From G965215145 sp965215145 (lineage in GTDB: Bacteria > Bacteroidota > Rhodothermia > Rhodothermales > JANQRZ01), in the NCBI GenBank assembly GCA_965215145.1, contig OZ244038.1, forward strand, positions 682,001 to 746,000: a stretch of DNA of 64,000 nt, given 5' to 3'. The position numbers and the translations under genes are program-made. The notes below the pieces were generated by a model. The model had not been told where the DNA came from. It ran no database searches and was given only the letters and a program-made list of their open reading frames with translations. Positions 7,255 through 15,542 of the stretch are shown here, one piece after another. The number at the start of each line of letters is the position of its first letter. Positions within the stretch are counted from its first letter, which is position 1.

Positions 7255-8553
7255 ATGAGCAAGATCGCCACCATCGCCCGGAGCGAGTACCTCCGGCGGG
7301 TCAGGTCGAAGGGGTTCATCCTCTCCACCATCCTCGCCCCGCTTTTCCTCGTCGGGATGATCGCGGCGGCGGTCGCCGTCGGGGTGCTGACGGAGGACGC
7401 CGAGACCCGCACCGTCGCCGTGCTCGACGGGACGGGCACCGAGTTGGGCGCGGCGCTCGCCGAGGCGCTCCCCGAGCGGTTCACCACGTCCGTCGCCGAC
7501 GTGCCTGAAGACTCGCTGCAGGCGCGCGTCCGGCGGGGCGCGCTCGACGGCTACTTCGTGCTGCCGGCGGGGCTGCTGCAGGGGGAAGACGAGGCGGTCT
7601 ACTACTCCGAGCGGGGGAGCGGCGGGTTCAGCGGGCAGTTCACGCTGGAGCGCGCCCTGGAGCGGGTCGTCCAGGACGCCCGGCTCCGCGAGGTCGACGC
7701 ACCGGAGGCCGTCTACGAGGCGCTGGAGGCCGACGTCGCCTTCCGCACGGCCGTCCTCACCGACGAGGGCGAGGCCGCCGACGCCTCGGGGATCTACGCC
7801 GGGATCGGCTACGCGATGGGGTTCGTCATCTACATCGCCATGTTCATCTACGGGGCGATGGTGATGCGGGGGGTGATCGAGGAGAAGGTGAGCCGGATCG
7901 TCGAGGTGATCGCCTCCAGCGCGCGGCCGTTCGAGCTGATGATGGGGAAGGTGCTCGGGATCGGGGCCGTGGGGCTGACGCAGTTCGTGCTGTGGGGGGC
8001 GCTGATCCTCGCGCTCCTCGCGGCGGCCGGCCCGATCATCGCGCTGTTCGCGGACCCCGCGGCGATGGCGCCGACCGGCGCCGAGGCCGAGGCGATGGAG
8101 GAGGTCTCGGGGATGCTCGACATCCCGATGCCGCCGGCCTCGCTGTTCGTCTACTTCCTCCTGTTCTTCCTCGGCGGCTACCTCCTCTACGCCAGCCTCT
8201 TCGCCGCCGTCGGGAGCGCCGTCGAGAGCGAGAGCGACGCGCAGAGCCTCCAGACGCCGATCATGATCCCCGTCATCCTCCCGGCGATCTTCCTCCCCTT
8301 CATCGCCGACAACCCGGACGCGCCGCTGTCGGTGGCGCTGTCGCTGGTGCCGCTGTTCTCGCCAATCCTCATGCCCGTTCGCGCGGCGGCCACGGCCGTC
8401 CCGTTCTGGCAGATCGCCCTGTCGCTGGCGCTCTTGGTGGCGGGCTTCGTAGCGGCGGTGTGGCTGGCGGCGCGGATCTACCGCGTGGGGATCCTGATGT
8501 ACGGCAAGAAGGCGACGTTCCGCGACCTCGCCCGCTGGGCGCGCACGGCGTGA
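7255..8553 (+). CDS. ABC transporter permease (NatB / ABC2_membrane_3 type)
   Basis: 432 residues. One N-terminal membrane helix (GFILSTILAPLFLVGMIAAA) is followed by a large extracytoplasmic domain of about 150 residues, then at least five further hydrophobic helices from about residue 180. The conserved SRIVEVIASSARPFELMMGK motif marks the NatB/YhaP family. It partners the ATPase upstream. There is a short cytoplasmic tail (YGKKATFRDLARWAR). Expression is likely coupled to the ATPase through a shared transcript. Confidence 0.9.
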   Translation: MSKIATIARSEYLRRVRSKGFILSTILAPLFLVGMIAAAVAVGVLTEDAETRTVAVLDGTGTELGAALAEALPERFTTSVADVPEDSLQARVRRGALDGYFVLPAGLLQGEDEAVYYSERGSGGFSGQFTLERALERVVQDARLREVDAPEAVYEALEADVAFRTAVLTDEGEAADASGIYAGIGYAMGFVIYIAMFIYGAMVMRGVIEEKVSRIVEVIASSARPFELMMGKVLGIGAVGLTQFVLWGALILALLAAAGPIIALFADPAAMAPTGAEAEAMEEVSGMLDIPMPPASLFVYFLLFFLGGYLLYASLFAAVGSAVESESDAQSLQTPIMIPVILPAIFLPFIADNPDAPLSVALSLVPLFSPILMPVRAAATAVPFWQIALSLALLVAGFVAAVWLAARIYRVGILMYGKKATFRDLARWARTA

Positions 8554-8621
8554 TGGGGGCGGGCGTTACTTTCGGGCGGCTCGCGTAGGCTTCTGCCGCG
8601 TTTCTACCCAACCCGTCTTCG

Positions 8622-9506
8622 ATGCGCCTCTTTCTGCTTTTCCCCCTCGTACTCCTCCTCTCTTCCTCGGCCTGGGCACAAGACGACAGCGTCCGCCGCG
8701 TCGTCCTCACTGACGGCTCCACCTACGTCGGCACCGTCGAGGACGAGAACGCCGACCCGCTCGTGGTCGTGACGCGCGATGGCATCCGGCGGGAGTTCGC
8801 GCGGGACCGCGTCGCCCTCGTGGCCCCGCTCATCCGCGGCCGATTCTTCCGCACGGACCCCGTCGGGACGCGGTTCTTCTTCGCGCCCACGGCGCGGACC
8901 CTCGGCGGCGGCGCGTTCCGCGGCGACCTCGCCCTGATCTACCCCTCCATCACCGCCGGCCTCAGCGACCGGGTCGACGTCCTCGCTACCGGGTTCGTCA
9001 GCTTCGGGAACGAGTCGTTCATCACCCCGCTCGTGGGGCTCAAGGGTCTCGTCTACGACAGCCCTTCGGCGAAGGTGGCGTTGGGCACGAGCGCGCTCGT
9101 CACCCTGGGCGGGGGCGCGGGCGGCTTCGTCGCCGTCCCCTACGGCGTCGTCACCCTCGGCGACGAGACCCGCGCCGTCTCCTTTGGCGTGGCGGGCGCG
9201 CTGGGCACCTTCAGCACCGAGGAGGTTGTCATCGACGGTGACGACGTCAGCACCACCAGCGGCGTCGAGATCGCCAACGGCGTTCTCCTCGGGCTCGGCG
9301 GCGAGGTCCAGCTCAACAACGGGGTGAAGCTGCTCGCCGAGTCCTTCGTGGGCGTGGGTGAGGGGGACAGCGGCCTCCTTGTTCTTCCCGGTGTTCGCTT
9401 CTTCGGCAACCGGTTCGCCTTCGATGTCCTCGGGTTCCTGGTAACGGATTTCCGGGAGGTCGCGGGGCTCGCGCCGGTCGCCTTCCGCCTCTCGTACGCC
9501 TTCTGA
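8622..9506 (+). CDS. Secreted beta-rich protein, probable outer-membrane barrel
   Basis: 294 residues with a clear signal peptide (LFLLFPLVLLLSSSAWAQ, cleavage after AQ about residue 19). A short N-terminal region (DGSTYVGTVEDENADPLVVV) resembles a small beta fold that recurs in Bacteroidota proteins. The rest alternates glycine-rich amphipathic strands and ends in an aromatic residue (FRLSYAF), as outer-membrane barrels do. Function unknown. The sequence GTTACTTTCG about 55 nt upstream is a weak promoter-box candidate. Confidence 0.65.
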   Translation: MRLFLLFPLVLLLSSSAWAQDDSVRRVVLTDGSTYVGTVEDENADPLVVVTRDGIRREFARDRVALVAPLIRGRFFRTDPVGTRFFFAPTARTLGGGAFRGDLALIYPSITAGLSDRVDVLATGFVSFGNESFITPLVGLKGLVYDSPSAKVALGTSALVTLGGGAGGFVAVPYGVVTLGDETRAVSFGVAGALGTFSTEEVVIDGDDVSTTSGVEIANGVLLGLGGEVQLNNGVKLLAESFVGVGEGDSGLLVLPGVRFFGNRFAFDVLGFLVTDFREVAGLAPVAFRLSYAF

Positions 9507-9623
9507 GCGACGGAGGGCGATAAGGGTAGGGCGGCGGGCGTTCTTGTAGGGCTGGGGTGACCGCCGATGCCCATTGCGCCGGCCGGTTCCCGGCGCTATC
9601 GTGAGGGGCGGACCCCTATTCCG

Positions 9624-12600
9624 ATGCGCTCTCTCCTCCTCCTGCTGAGGCTAGTGCCGGCACTAGCCTGTCTCGTCGCGCTCGCCCCGAGCGCGCGGGC
9701 GCAGTACTTCGCCTTCGGGAAGAACAAGGTGCAGTACGAGCGGCTCGACTGGCGCTACCTCCAGAGCACGCACTTCGACGTCTACTACTACGAGCCCGGC
9801 GGGGAGGCGCTGGCCGCCTTCGCCGCCGAGGCCGCCGAGGACGCCTACGCCCAGATCGAGCGGCTCTTCGACTACCGCATCACCGAGCGGATCGCGCTCC
9901 TCGTCTACCAGAGCCACAACGAGTTCGCCGTCACCAACGCCGTGGACCTGCCGGCCTACGCCGAGGGCATCGGGGGCGTGACGGAGCTGTTCAAGAACCG
10001 CGTCGCCATTCCCTTCACCGGCGACTACCGGGACTTCCGCCGCGTCATCCACCACGAGCTCGTCCACGCCGTCACCAACGACCTCTTCTACGGCGGCTCG
10101 ATCCAGTCCGTGATCCGCAACGGGATCCGGCTGCGGCTGCCGCTGTGGTTCAGCGAGGGGCTCGCCGAGTTCGCGGCGCTGGGGTGGGACACGAACTCGG
10201 ACATGTACGTCCGCGACGCCCTCGTCCACGATGACCTCGCGGATGTCGAGGGCCTCCACGGGTACTTCGCCTACCGCGGCGGGCAGGCGGTGTGGGACTA
10301 CGTGGCGGCGCAGTACGGCCGCGAGAAGGTGACGGAGGTCATCCAGGCCGTCCGGGACGGCGGCTCCGTCGAGGGCGCCTTCCGCCGCGCGCTCGGGCTC
10401 GACCTCGACGGGCTCTCGGAGCAGTGGAAGGGGGCGCTCCGCGCCGTCTACTTCCCCGAGGTCGCCGCGCGCGAGGACCTCGACCGGCTCGCCAAGCCGC
10501 TCGTGACCGAGGACAACGGCGGCGGCTACAACACCGGCGCCGCGATCTCGCCGCAGGGCGACCGCGTGGCGTTCCTCGCGGCGAAGGGGCCGCTCTTCGA
10601 CGTGTACGTCGTCGAGACGACGGGGGAGGCCCGGCCGCGGAAGCTCATCGACGGGCAGACGAACCCGCAGTTCGAGAGCTTCCGCATCCTCACCCCCGGC
10701 CTCTCGTGGAGCCCCGACGGGCGGCGCCTCGCCGTGGCCGTGAAGGCGGGGGAGAGCGACGCCATCGCGCTCGTGGACGCCCGCACCGGCGAGGCCCGCC
10801 ACTACCGCCTCCCCGGCCTCGACGCCATCCTCACCGTGAAGTGGAGCCCCGACGGCGGGCGCCTCGCCTTCACCGCCACCGACGGCCCGCAGTCGGACCT
10901 CTACGTGCTCGACCTCGCCACCGAGGCGGTCCAGAACCTGACGAACGACGTCTTCAGCGACCACGAGCCGGCGTGGAGCCCCGACGGCCGCGCCCTCGTC
11001 TTCCACTCCGACCGCGGGCCGCACGTCGAGACCGGCCGCTACTCCGCGGGCGCCTTCGAGATGCTGGGCCACGACTACGCCCAGCTCGACCTCTACCGCC
11101 TCGACCTGGAGGAGCCCGCACGGCTGGAGCGGCTGACGGACGACGCCGACTGGGACGAGCAGAGCGCCGCCTTCGGCGACGACCCCGACCGGCTCCTGTT
11201 CGTCTCGGACCGGAACGGGGTCTACAATCTCTGGGAGAAAAACCTCGCCACCGGGGCCGAGCGCCCGCTGACGAACCTGCTGGTCGGGGTGACGCAGGTG
11301 AGCCTGAGCGCCGACGGCAGCCGCGCCGCCCTCGTCGCGCTGAAGGAGGGGACGCCGTCGGTCTACCTCCTCCGCGACCCGTTCGGGCTGGAGCAGCCGG
11401 GGCCCCTCGCGCCGACGGTGTGGGCGCAGCGCGTGATGGGGGAGCGCGCCGAACGCGAGGCCCCCGCGCTGGCCGTCGCCGCCGAGGCGACGTTGGAGGC
11501 GAACCCGCTGCTGCGCGAGGCGGCGCACCCGGCCCCCTTCGCCGGGGACCCCATGCGCCGCCGCCGCCTCCCCGACGACCTCCTCGCCGCCGCCGACCGC
11601 GGCACGTTCGCGCCGAGCCGTGCGCCGACGGAGCCGGATGAGGCGGCGGACGCCGACTCCGCCGCCATCGGCGGCGTCCGCGTGGACTTCCGCCGGTACC
11701 GGTTCTCCGAGGCGTTCGACGAGGCCCGCCGCGCGCGGACCGCCGCCCGGCAGGCCCTCCTCGACGAGCGGTTCGCCCCGCGCGGCAACACCCGCCCGGA
11801 CGGCTCCCTCCGGCCGAAGCGTTACCGCCTCCGGTTCTCGCCGGACCTCGTCTACGGGAACCTCGGCTACGACACCGTCTTCGGCGTCCAGAGCGTGACG
11901 CAGATGGCGTTCTCGGACCTCCTCGGCGACCACCGCCTCGTCGCGGCGACCAACCTCGTCGTGGACCTCCGCAACTCCGACTACCTCCTCGGCTACCAGT
12001 ACCTCGCCCGCCGCACCGACTACGCCGTCACCGGCTTCCACCTCGCCCGCCAGCTCACCGACTTCGGCCGGCAGACGGTGTTCCGGTACCGGAACTACGG
12101 CCTCGTCGCCGGTGCCTCGTACCCCCTCGACAAGTTCCGCCGCGTCGACGCCGAGGTGAGCGTGCAGGGGACCTCGCTGACGGACCTCGTGGACCCCGCG
12201 CTCGAGTCGCGCACGCGGACGTTCCTGTACCCCGCCTTCACCTACACCCAGGATGCCACCGAGCCCGGCTTCCTCGCGCCCGCCGGCGGGCGGCGCTACG
12301 CCGTCCGCGTCGCGGGCAGCCCCGGCGTCGGGGGGATCACGTTCGGGACCGTGCTGGCCGACGCTAGGCAGTACCTCGGCGGGCGGTTTTACTCGCTCGC
12401 CGTGCGGGCCAGCGGCGGGCTCTCCGTCGGGCCGACGCCGCAGCGGTTCTACGCCGCCGGCGTCCAGAACTGGGTGAACCCCGAGTTCGCCAGCCTCCCC
12501 ATCCGCGACGAGAACGACTTCGTGTTCGGGACGCCCGTGCTGCCGCTGCGCGGCTACGCCTTCGACGGCGCCAGCGGCGACCGGTTCGGGCTGCTCAACG

Positions 12601-12899
12601 CCGAGGCGCGGTTCCCGCTCGTGGCGGCGCTGCTGCCGGGGCCGCTGCCGGTCCTCCCCCTCTACAACCTCCAGGGCGTCGCCTTCGCCGACCTCGGCGC
12701 CGTCTACACCGGCGACTTCGACCTGTGGCGGACGAACGCCGCCGGCAAGCGGGTCCTCGACGACCTCCAGCCCGGCGTCGGCCTCGGGCTCCGGACGCTG
12801 CTGCTGGGGTACCCCCTCCGGCTGGACTGGGCGTGGCCCTACGACGGGCGCACCCTCGGCGAGCGCCGGCTCTACTTCTCCGTCGGCCTCGACTTCTGA
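9624..12899 (+). CDS. Metalloprotease-like / TolB-type propeller / outer-membrane barrel protein
   Basis: 1091 residues from the ATG at 9624, chosen because it opens a signal peptide (RSLLLLLRLVPALACLVALA, ending SARAQ). Residues about 25-270 form a peptidase-MA-like domain with HHELVHAV (HExxH) and, downstream, LWFSEGLAEF, which supplies the third zinc ligand pattern of gluzincins. Residues about 290-620 hold TolB/WD40-like blades (LSWSPDGRRLAVAVK, VKWSPDGGRLAFTA, PAWSPDGRALVFHS). The last 330 residues resemble the Omp85/surface-antigen barrel and end in GLDF with a terminal Phe. A paralogue lies at 29826-32846. It is presumably an outer-membrane protein with a periplasmic protease or binding head; the substrate is unknown. 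Confidence 0.8.
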   Translation: MRSLLLLLRLVPALACLVALAPSARAQYFAFGKNKVQYERLDWRYLQSTHFDVYYYEPGGEALAAFAAEAAEDAYAQIERLFDYRITERIALLVYQSHNEFAVTNAVDLPAYAEGIGGVTELFKNRVAIPFTGDYRDFRRVIHHELVHAVTNDLFYGGSIQSVIRNGIRLRLPLWFSEGLAEFAALGWDTNSDMYVRDALVHDDLADVEGLHGYFAYRGGQAVWDYVAAQYGREKVTEVIQAVRDGGSVEGAFRRALGLDLDGLSEQWKGALRAVYFPEVAAREDLDRLAKPLVTEDNGGGYNTGAAISPQGDRVAFLAAKGPLFDVYVVETTGEARPRKLIDGQTNPQFESFRILTPGLSWSPDGRRLAVAVKAGESDAIALVDARTGEARHYRLPGLDAILTVKWSPDGGRLAFTATDGPQSDLYVLDLATEAVQNLTNDVFSDHEPAWSPDGRALVFHSDRGPHVETGRYSAGAFEMLGHDYAQLDLYRLDLEEPARLERLTDDADWDEQSAAFGDDPDRLLFVSDRNGVYNLWEKNLATGAERPLTNLLVGVTQVSLSADGSRAALVALKEGTPSVYLLRDPFGLEQPGPLAPTVWAQRVMGERAEREAPALAVAAEATLEANPLLREAAHPAPFAGDPMRRRRLPDDLLAAADRGTFAPSRAPTEPDEAADADSAAIGGVRVDFRRYRFSEAFDEARRARTAARQALLDERFAPRGNTRPDGSLRPKRYRLRFSPDLVYGNLGYDTVFGVQSVTQMAFSDLLGDHRLVAATNLVVDLRNSDYLLGYQYLARRTDYAVTGFHLARQLTDFGRQTVFRYRNYGLVAGASYPLDKFRRVDAEVSVQGTSLTDLVDPALESRTRTFLYPAFTYTQDATEPGFLAPAGGRRYAVRVAGSPGVGGITFGTVLADARQYLGGRFYSLAVRASGGLSVGPTPQRFYAAGVQNWVNPEFASLPIRDENDFVFGTPVLPLRGYAFDGASGDRFGLLNAEARFPLVAALLPGPLPVLPLYNLQGVAFADLGAVYTGDFDLWRTNAAGKRVLDDLQPGVGLGLRTLLLGYPLRLDWAWPYDGRTLGERRLYFSVGLDF

Positions 12900-13011
12900 G
12901 GGGGGCGGGAAGCACTTTTCCGAGGCGGGGAGCCAATCGTTCACCTATCCTTCTTATACTTGGAGTAAGGAGGGCTGCGAGCCGCAGCCACCACCATCAC
13001 CCACCACCACC

Positions 13012-13137
13012 ATGACCTACCTCATCCTCCTCCTCGCCGTTCAGGTGACGGCGTGGTCCTTCGTATGGATCGTCCGGGGCACCCCCCGCCAGAGGATCCA
13101 GGCCAGCGACGCGGCGCCTGAGGCCGCGATCCTCTAG
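13012..13137 (+). CDS. Small single-pass membrane protein (41 residues)
   Basis: A short frame starting ATG at 13012 and reading TYLILLLAVQVTAWSFVWIV then RGTPRQRIQASDAAPEAAIL. It has one N-terminal membrane helix followed by a basic then polar tail, which is a plausible small membrane protein. TATACTTG at about 12955-12962 could be its -7 box, and a strong hairpin with a T-run follows at 13189-13227. Nothing similar is recalled. The helix and the isolated position support it being real, but length alone makes this tentative. Confidence 0.4.
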   Translation: MTYLILLLAVQVTAWSFVWIVRGTPRQRIQASDAAPEAAIL

Positions 13138-13167
13138 CGCTTCACGGGTACGGCGGCCGAACCGCCG

Positions 13168-13173
13168 TAGCTT
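13168..13173 (+). promoter_or_regulatory. TAGCTT box upstream of tig
   Basis: TAGCTT at 13168-13173 fits the box seen elsewhere. If it is the tig promoter, the transcript begins before the hairpin at 13189-13227, making that hairpin part of the tig leader. Confidence 0.35.
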
Positions 13174-13188
13174 CCCGCCCGTTGGACC

Positions 13189-13227
13189 GGCGCGGCCTCT
13201 CTCACCCCGAGGCCGCGCCTCCTTTTT
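13189..13227 (+). terminator. Strong intrinsic terminator or attenuator before tig
   Basis: A perfect 11-bp stem, GGCGCGGCCTC (13189-13199) with GAGGCCGCGCC (13209-13219), a 9-nt loop, then TCCTTTTT. It ends 25 nt before the tig start. It either ends the small upstream gene's transcript or acts as an attenuator in the tig leader. Confidence 0.75.
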
Positions 13228-13252
13228 GGCCTCCCCCACCCCGCCCCGAGCC

Positions 13253-14644
13253 ATGGACGTCACCATCCACGAGCGCACCCCCGTCGACCTCGACCTCGAG
13301 GTCCGCGCCACGAAGGAAGAGCTGGAGCCGCGCGTGAAGGAGGCGCTGAAGGCGCGGCAGAAGCAGACGAACCTCAAGGGGTTCCGGCCGGGGAAGGTGC
13401 CCCTCAACCACATCCGCAAGATGGCCGGCCCCGCCATCGCGGCGCAGCTCGCCGAGGCGGTCGTCGGGGAGGCGTACCGGGAGCATGTGGCGAGTGACGA
13501 GGGGCGCGAGGTGATCGGGCAGCCGCAGCTCCGCGAGCTCGACTACGACCTCGGCGAGGACCTCCGCGCCGTCATCACCTTCGGCGTCCGGCCGGAGTTC
13601 GACCTCGCCGACACGGCGGGCCAGGAGGTCCGCCGCCTCGTCCGCCCCGTCGCTGAGGAGGATGTGGAGGAGGAGATCGGCCGCCGCCGCCACCGCGCTG
13701 CCGTCCTTACCAAGACCGTCGACGCCGTCGACGCCGACAGCGTCGCCATCGTAGACATGCAGGTGCTGGACCGGGAGACCGACACGCCGGTGATCGGGGA
13801 GCGGCACGCGGACCAGGAGTTGGACTTGGCCGACGAGCGCCTTCGCGCCGAGCTGCGTGACGCGCTCGTCGGTAAGGCGGCCGGCGACCAGTTCCGCGTG
13901 AGCCTCCCCCACGAGCACGACGAGGGGCACGATCACGGGCCTGCCCCCGCGGAGGCGGGGGACCACGTGGACCGCTTCCTCGTGACGGTGAAGACCGTGA
14001 AGGCGCGCGACCTTCCGGAGCTCGACGAGGCGTTCGTCAAGGGGCAGACGGCGGACAACGTCGAGACCGTCGAGGCCTACCGCGAGATGGTCCGCTCGGA
14101 GATGGAGGACGCCTCCCGCCGGCTCGGCGAGGACGTGCTCCGCGGCGAGATCGTCGAGAAGCTCATCGCCGCGCACGAGTTCGATGTGCCGGAGGCGCTG
14201 ATCGAGGCGGTCCTGGACGAGATGGAAGGGGAGCTCGCGCGGCGGGCCAACATCGGTTCCGTGGAGGAGCTGCCGACGGTGCTCCGCCAGCAGTTCCGCG
14301 CCGAGCAGCGCGGGCAGGCCGAGCAGCAGGCCCGCTGGAACCTCATCCGCGCCCGCGCCCTCGACGACCTCGACCTCCAGCTCAGCGAGGAGGACTTCGA
14401 GGCGGAGTTCGAGCGGATGGCCGCGTCGGGGCCCGGCACGGCCGAGATGGTGAAGCAGTTCGTGCAGCCGCAGCCGCAGCTCCTCCAGGGCATCCAGCAG
14501 CGCCTCGTCAACGACCGCCTCTTCGACGCGCTCGCCGAGCGCTTCACCGTCGTGGACCGCACGCCGGAGGAGCTAGAGGCGGAGCGCGAAGCCGAGGCTC
14601 AAGCCGAGACCGAAGCGGCGGAGCCGGAGGCCGAGGAGGCGTAG
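13253..14644 (+). CDS. tig: Trigger factor chaperone
   Basis: 463 residues from ATG 13253. The N-terminal ribosome-binding domain carries FRPGKVPLNHIRKM, the family signature loop being GFRPGKVP. A middle region of about residues 150-245 corresponds to the FKBP-like PPIase domain, with a His/Asp-rich insertion (HEHDEGHDHGPAPAEAGDHV) where loops are normally short, and a long helical C-terminal domain follows. It binds nascent chains at the exit tunnel. The C-terminus is an acidic, alanine-rich tail (EAEAQAETEAAEPEAEEA). clpP follows 130 bp downstream, the usual tig-clp grouping. A hairpin in the leader may regulate it. Confidence 0.95.
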   Translation: MDVTIHERTPVDLDLEVRATKEELEPRVKEALKARQKQTNLKGFRPGKVPLNHIRKMAGPAIAAQLAEAVVGEAYREHVASDEGREVIGQPQLRELDYDLGEDLRAVITFGVRPEFDLADTAGQEVRRLVRPVAEEDVEEEIGRRRHRAAVLTKTVDAVDADSVAIVDMQVLDRETDTPVIGERHADQELDLADERLRAELRDALVGKAAGDQFRVSLPHEHDEGHDHGPAPAEAGDHVDRFLVTVKTVKARDLPELDEAFVKGQTADNVETVEAYREMVRSEMEDASRRLGEDVLRGEIVEKLIAAHEFDVPEALIEAVLDEMEGELARRANIGSVEELPTVLRQQFRAEQRGQAEQQARWNLIRARALDDLDLQLSEEDFEAEFERMAASGPGTAEMVKQFVQPQPQLLQGIQQRLVNDRLFDALAERFTVVDRTPEELEAEREAEAQAETEAAEPEAEEA

Positions 14645-14774
14645 CAGCGGCTACCCGGCGACCGCCTTAACCGTCACCCCGGCGGGGGCGATCCTCGTAG
14701 GAACCGCGCCCGGAGGGGTCGGTATCCCCGCCCGCCTTTTTCCACCGCATCCGCCTCCCCGAAGGGTCTCCCCG

Positions 14775-15482
14775 ATGGTCAACGACTTCGTCAAGTTCGC
14801 CAAGGGCATCACGAGCATGCCCGGCGGCATCTACAGCGGCGCCCTCGACGCCGCCCCCATCAACGCGCTCGTCCCGATGGTGGTCGAGCAGACCACGCGG
14901 GGGGAGCGCTCCTACGACATCTTCAGCCGGCTCCTCAAGGACCGGATCGTGCTGTTCGGGACGCCCGTCAACGACACCACCTCGAACCTCGCCGTGGCGC
15001 AGATGCTGTTCCTGGCGAGCGAGGACCCGGACAAGGACATCAACCTCTACATCAACTCGCCGGGCGGGCAGGTCTACAGCGGCATGGCCGTCTACGACAC
15101 CATGCAGTACATCAAGCCCGACGTGGCGACGATCTGCGTCGGCCTCGCGGCGTCGATGGGCTCGGTGTTCCTGCTCGGCGGGGCGGCGGGCAAGCGTGCC
15201 GCGCTCCCGAACAGCCGCATCATGATCCACCAGCCGTCGAGCGGCGCGCAGGGGCAGGCCTCCGACATCGAGATCCAGGCCAAGGAGATCCTCTACATTA
15301 AGCAGCGCCTCAACGAGGTCATCGCCCACCACACCGGCCAGACGATCGAGACCATCGAGCGCGACAGCGACCGCGACAAGTTCATGAGCCCCGAGGAGGC
15401 CAAGGACTACGGCATCATCGACAACGTCCTCGCCTCGGGCGGCGTGCCGGACCACCCCGTGGACGAGCAGCCGACGGAGTAG
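14775..15482 (+). CDS. clpP: ATP-dependent Clp protease proteolytic subunit
   Basis: 235 residues. The serine protease triad is visible: Ser127 in AASMGS, His152 in MIHQP, and Asp201 in SDRDKF. The family segment INSPGGQVYSGMAVYDTMQY is intact. It forms the tetradecameric chamber fed by ClpX/ClpA-type ATPases, none of which is in this window. The 30-residue N-terminal extension (VKFAKGITSMPGGIYSG) and acidic tail make it longer than the E. coli protein. It lies behind tig. Confidence 0.96.
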   Translation: MVNDFVKFAKGITSMPGGIYSGALDAAPINALVPMVVEQTTRGERSYDIFSRLLKDRIVLFGTPVNDTTSNLAVAQMLFLASEDPDKDINLYINSPGGQVYSGMAVYDTMQYIKPDVATICVGLAASMGSVFLLGGAAGKRAALPNSRIMIHQPSSGAQGQASDIEIQAKEILYIKQRLNEVIAHHTGQTIETIERDSDRDKFMSPEEAKDYGIIDNVLASGGVPDHPVDEQPTE

Positions 15483-15508
15483 CCCCGGTTGTCGATTCCA
15501 GCGCCGCG

Positions 15509-15536
15509 GTAGGGGCGGGTCTCAGACTCGCCCCTA
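15509..15536. repeat. REP palindrome between clpP and the AI-2E family gene
   Basis: A 28-nt hairpin with left arm GTAGGGGCGGGTCT and right arm GACTCGCCCCTAC. It sits between two convergent genes and may also act as a bidirectional terminator-like structure. Confidence 0.8.
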
Positions 15537-15542
15537 CGCGTT

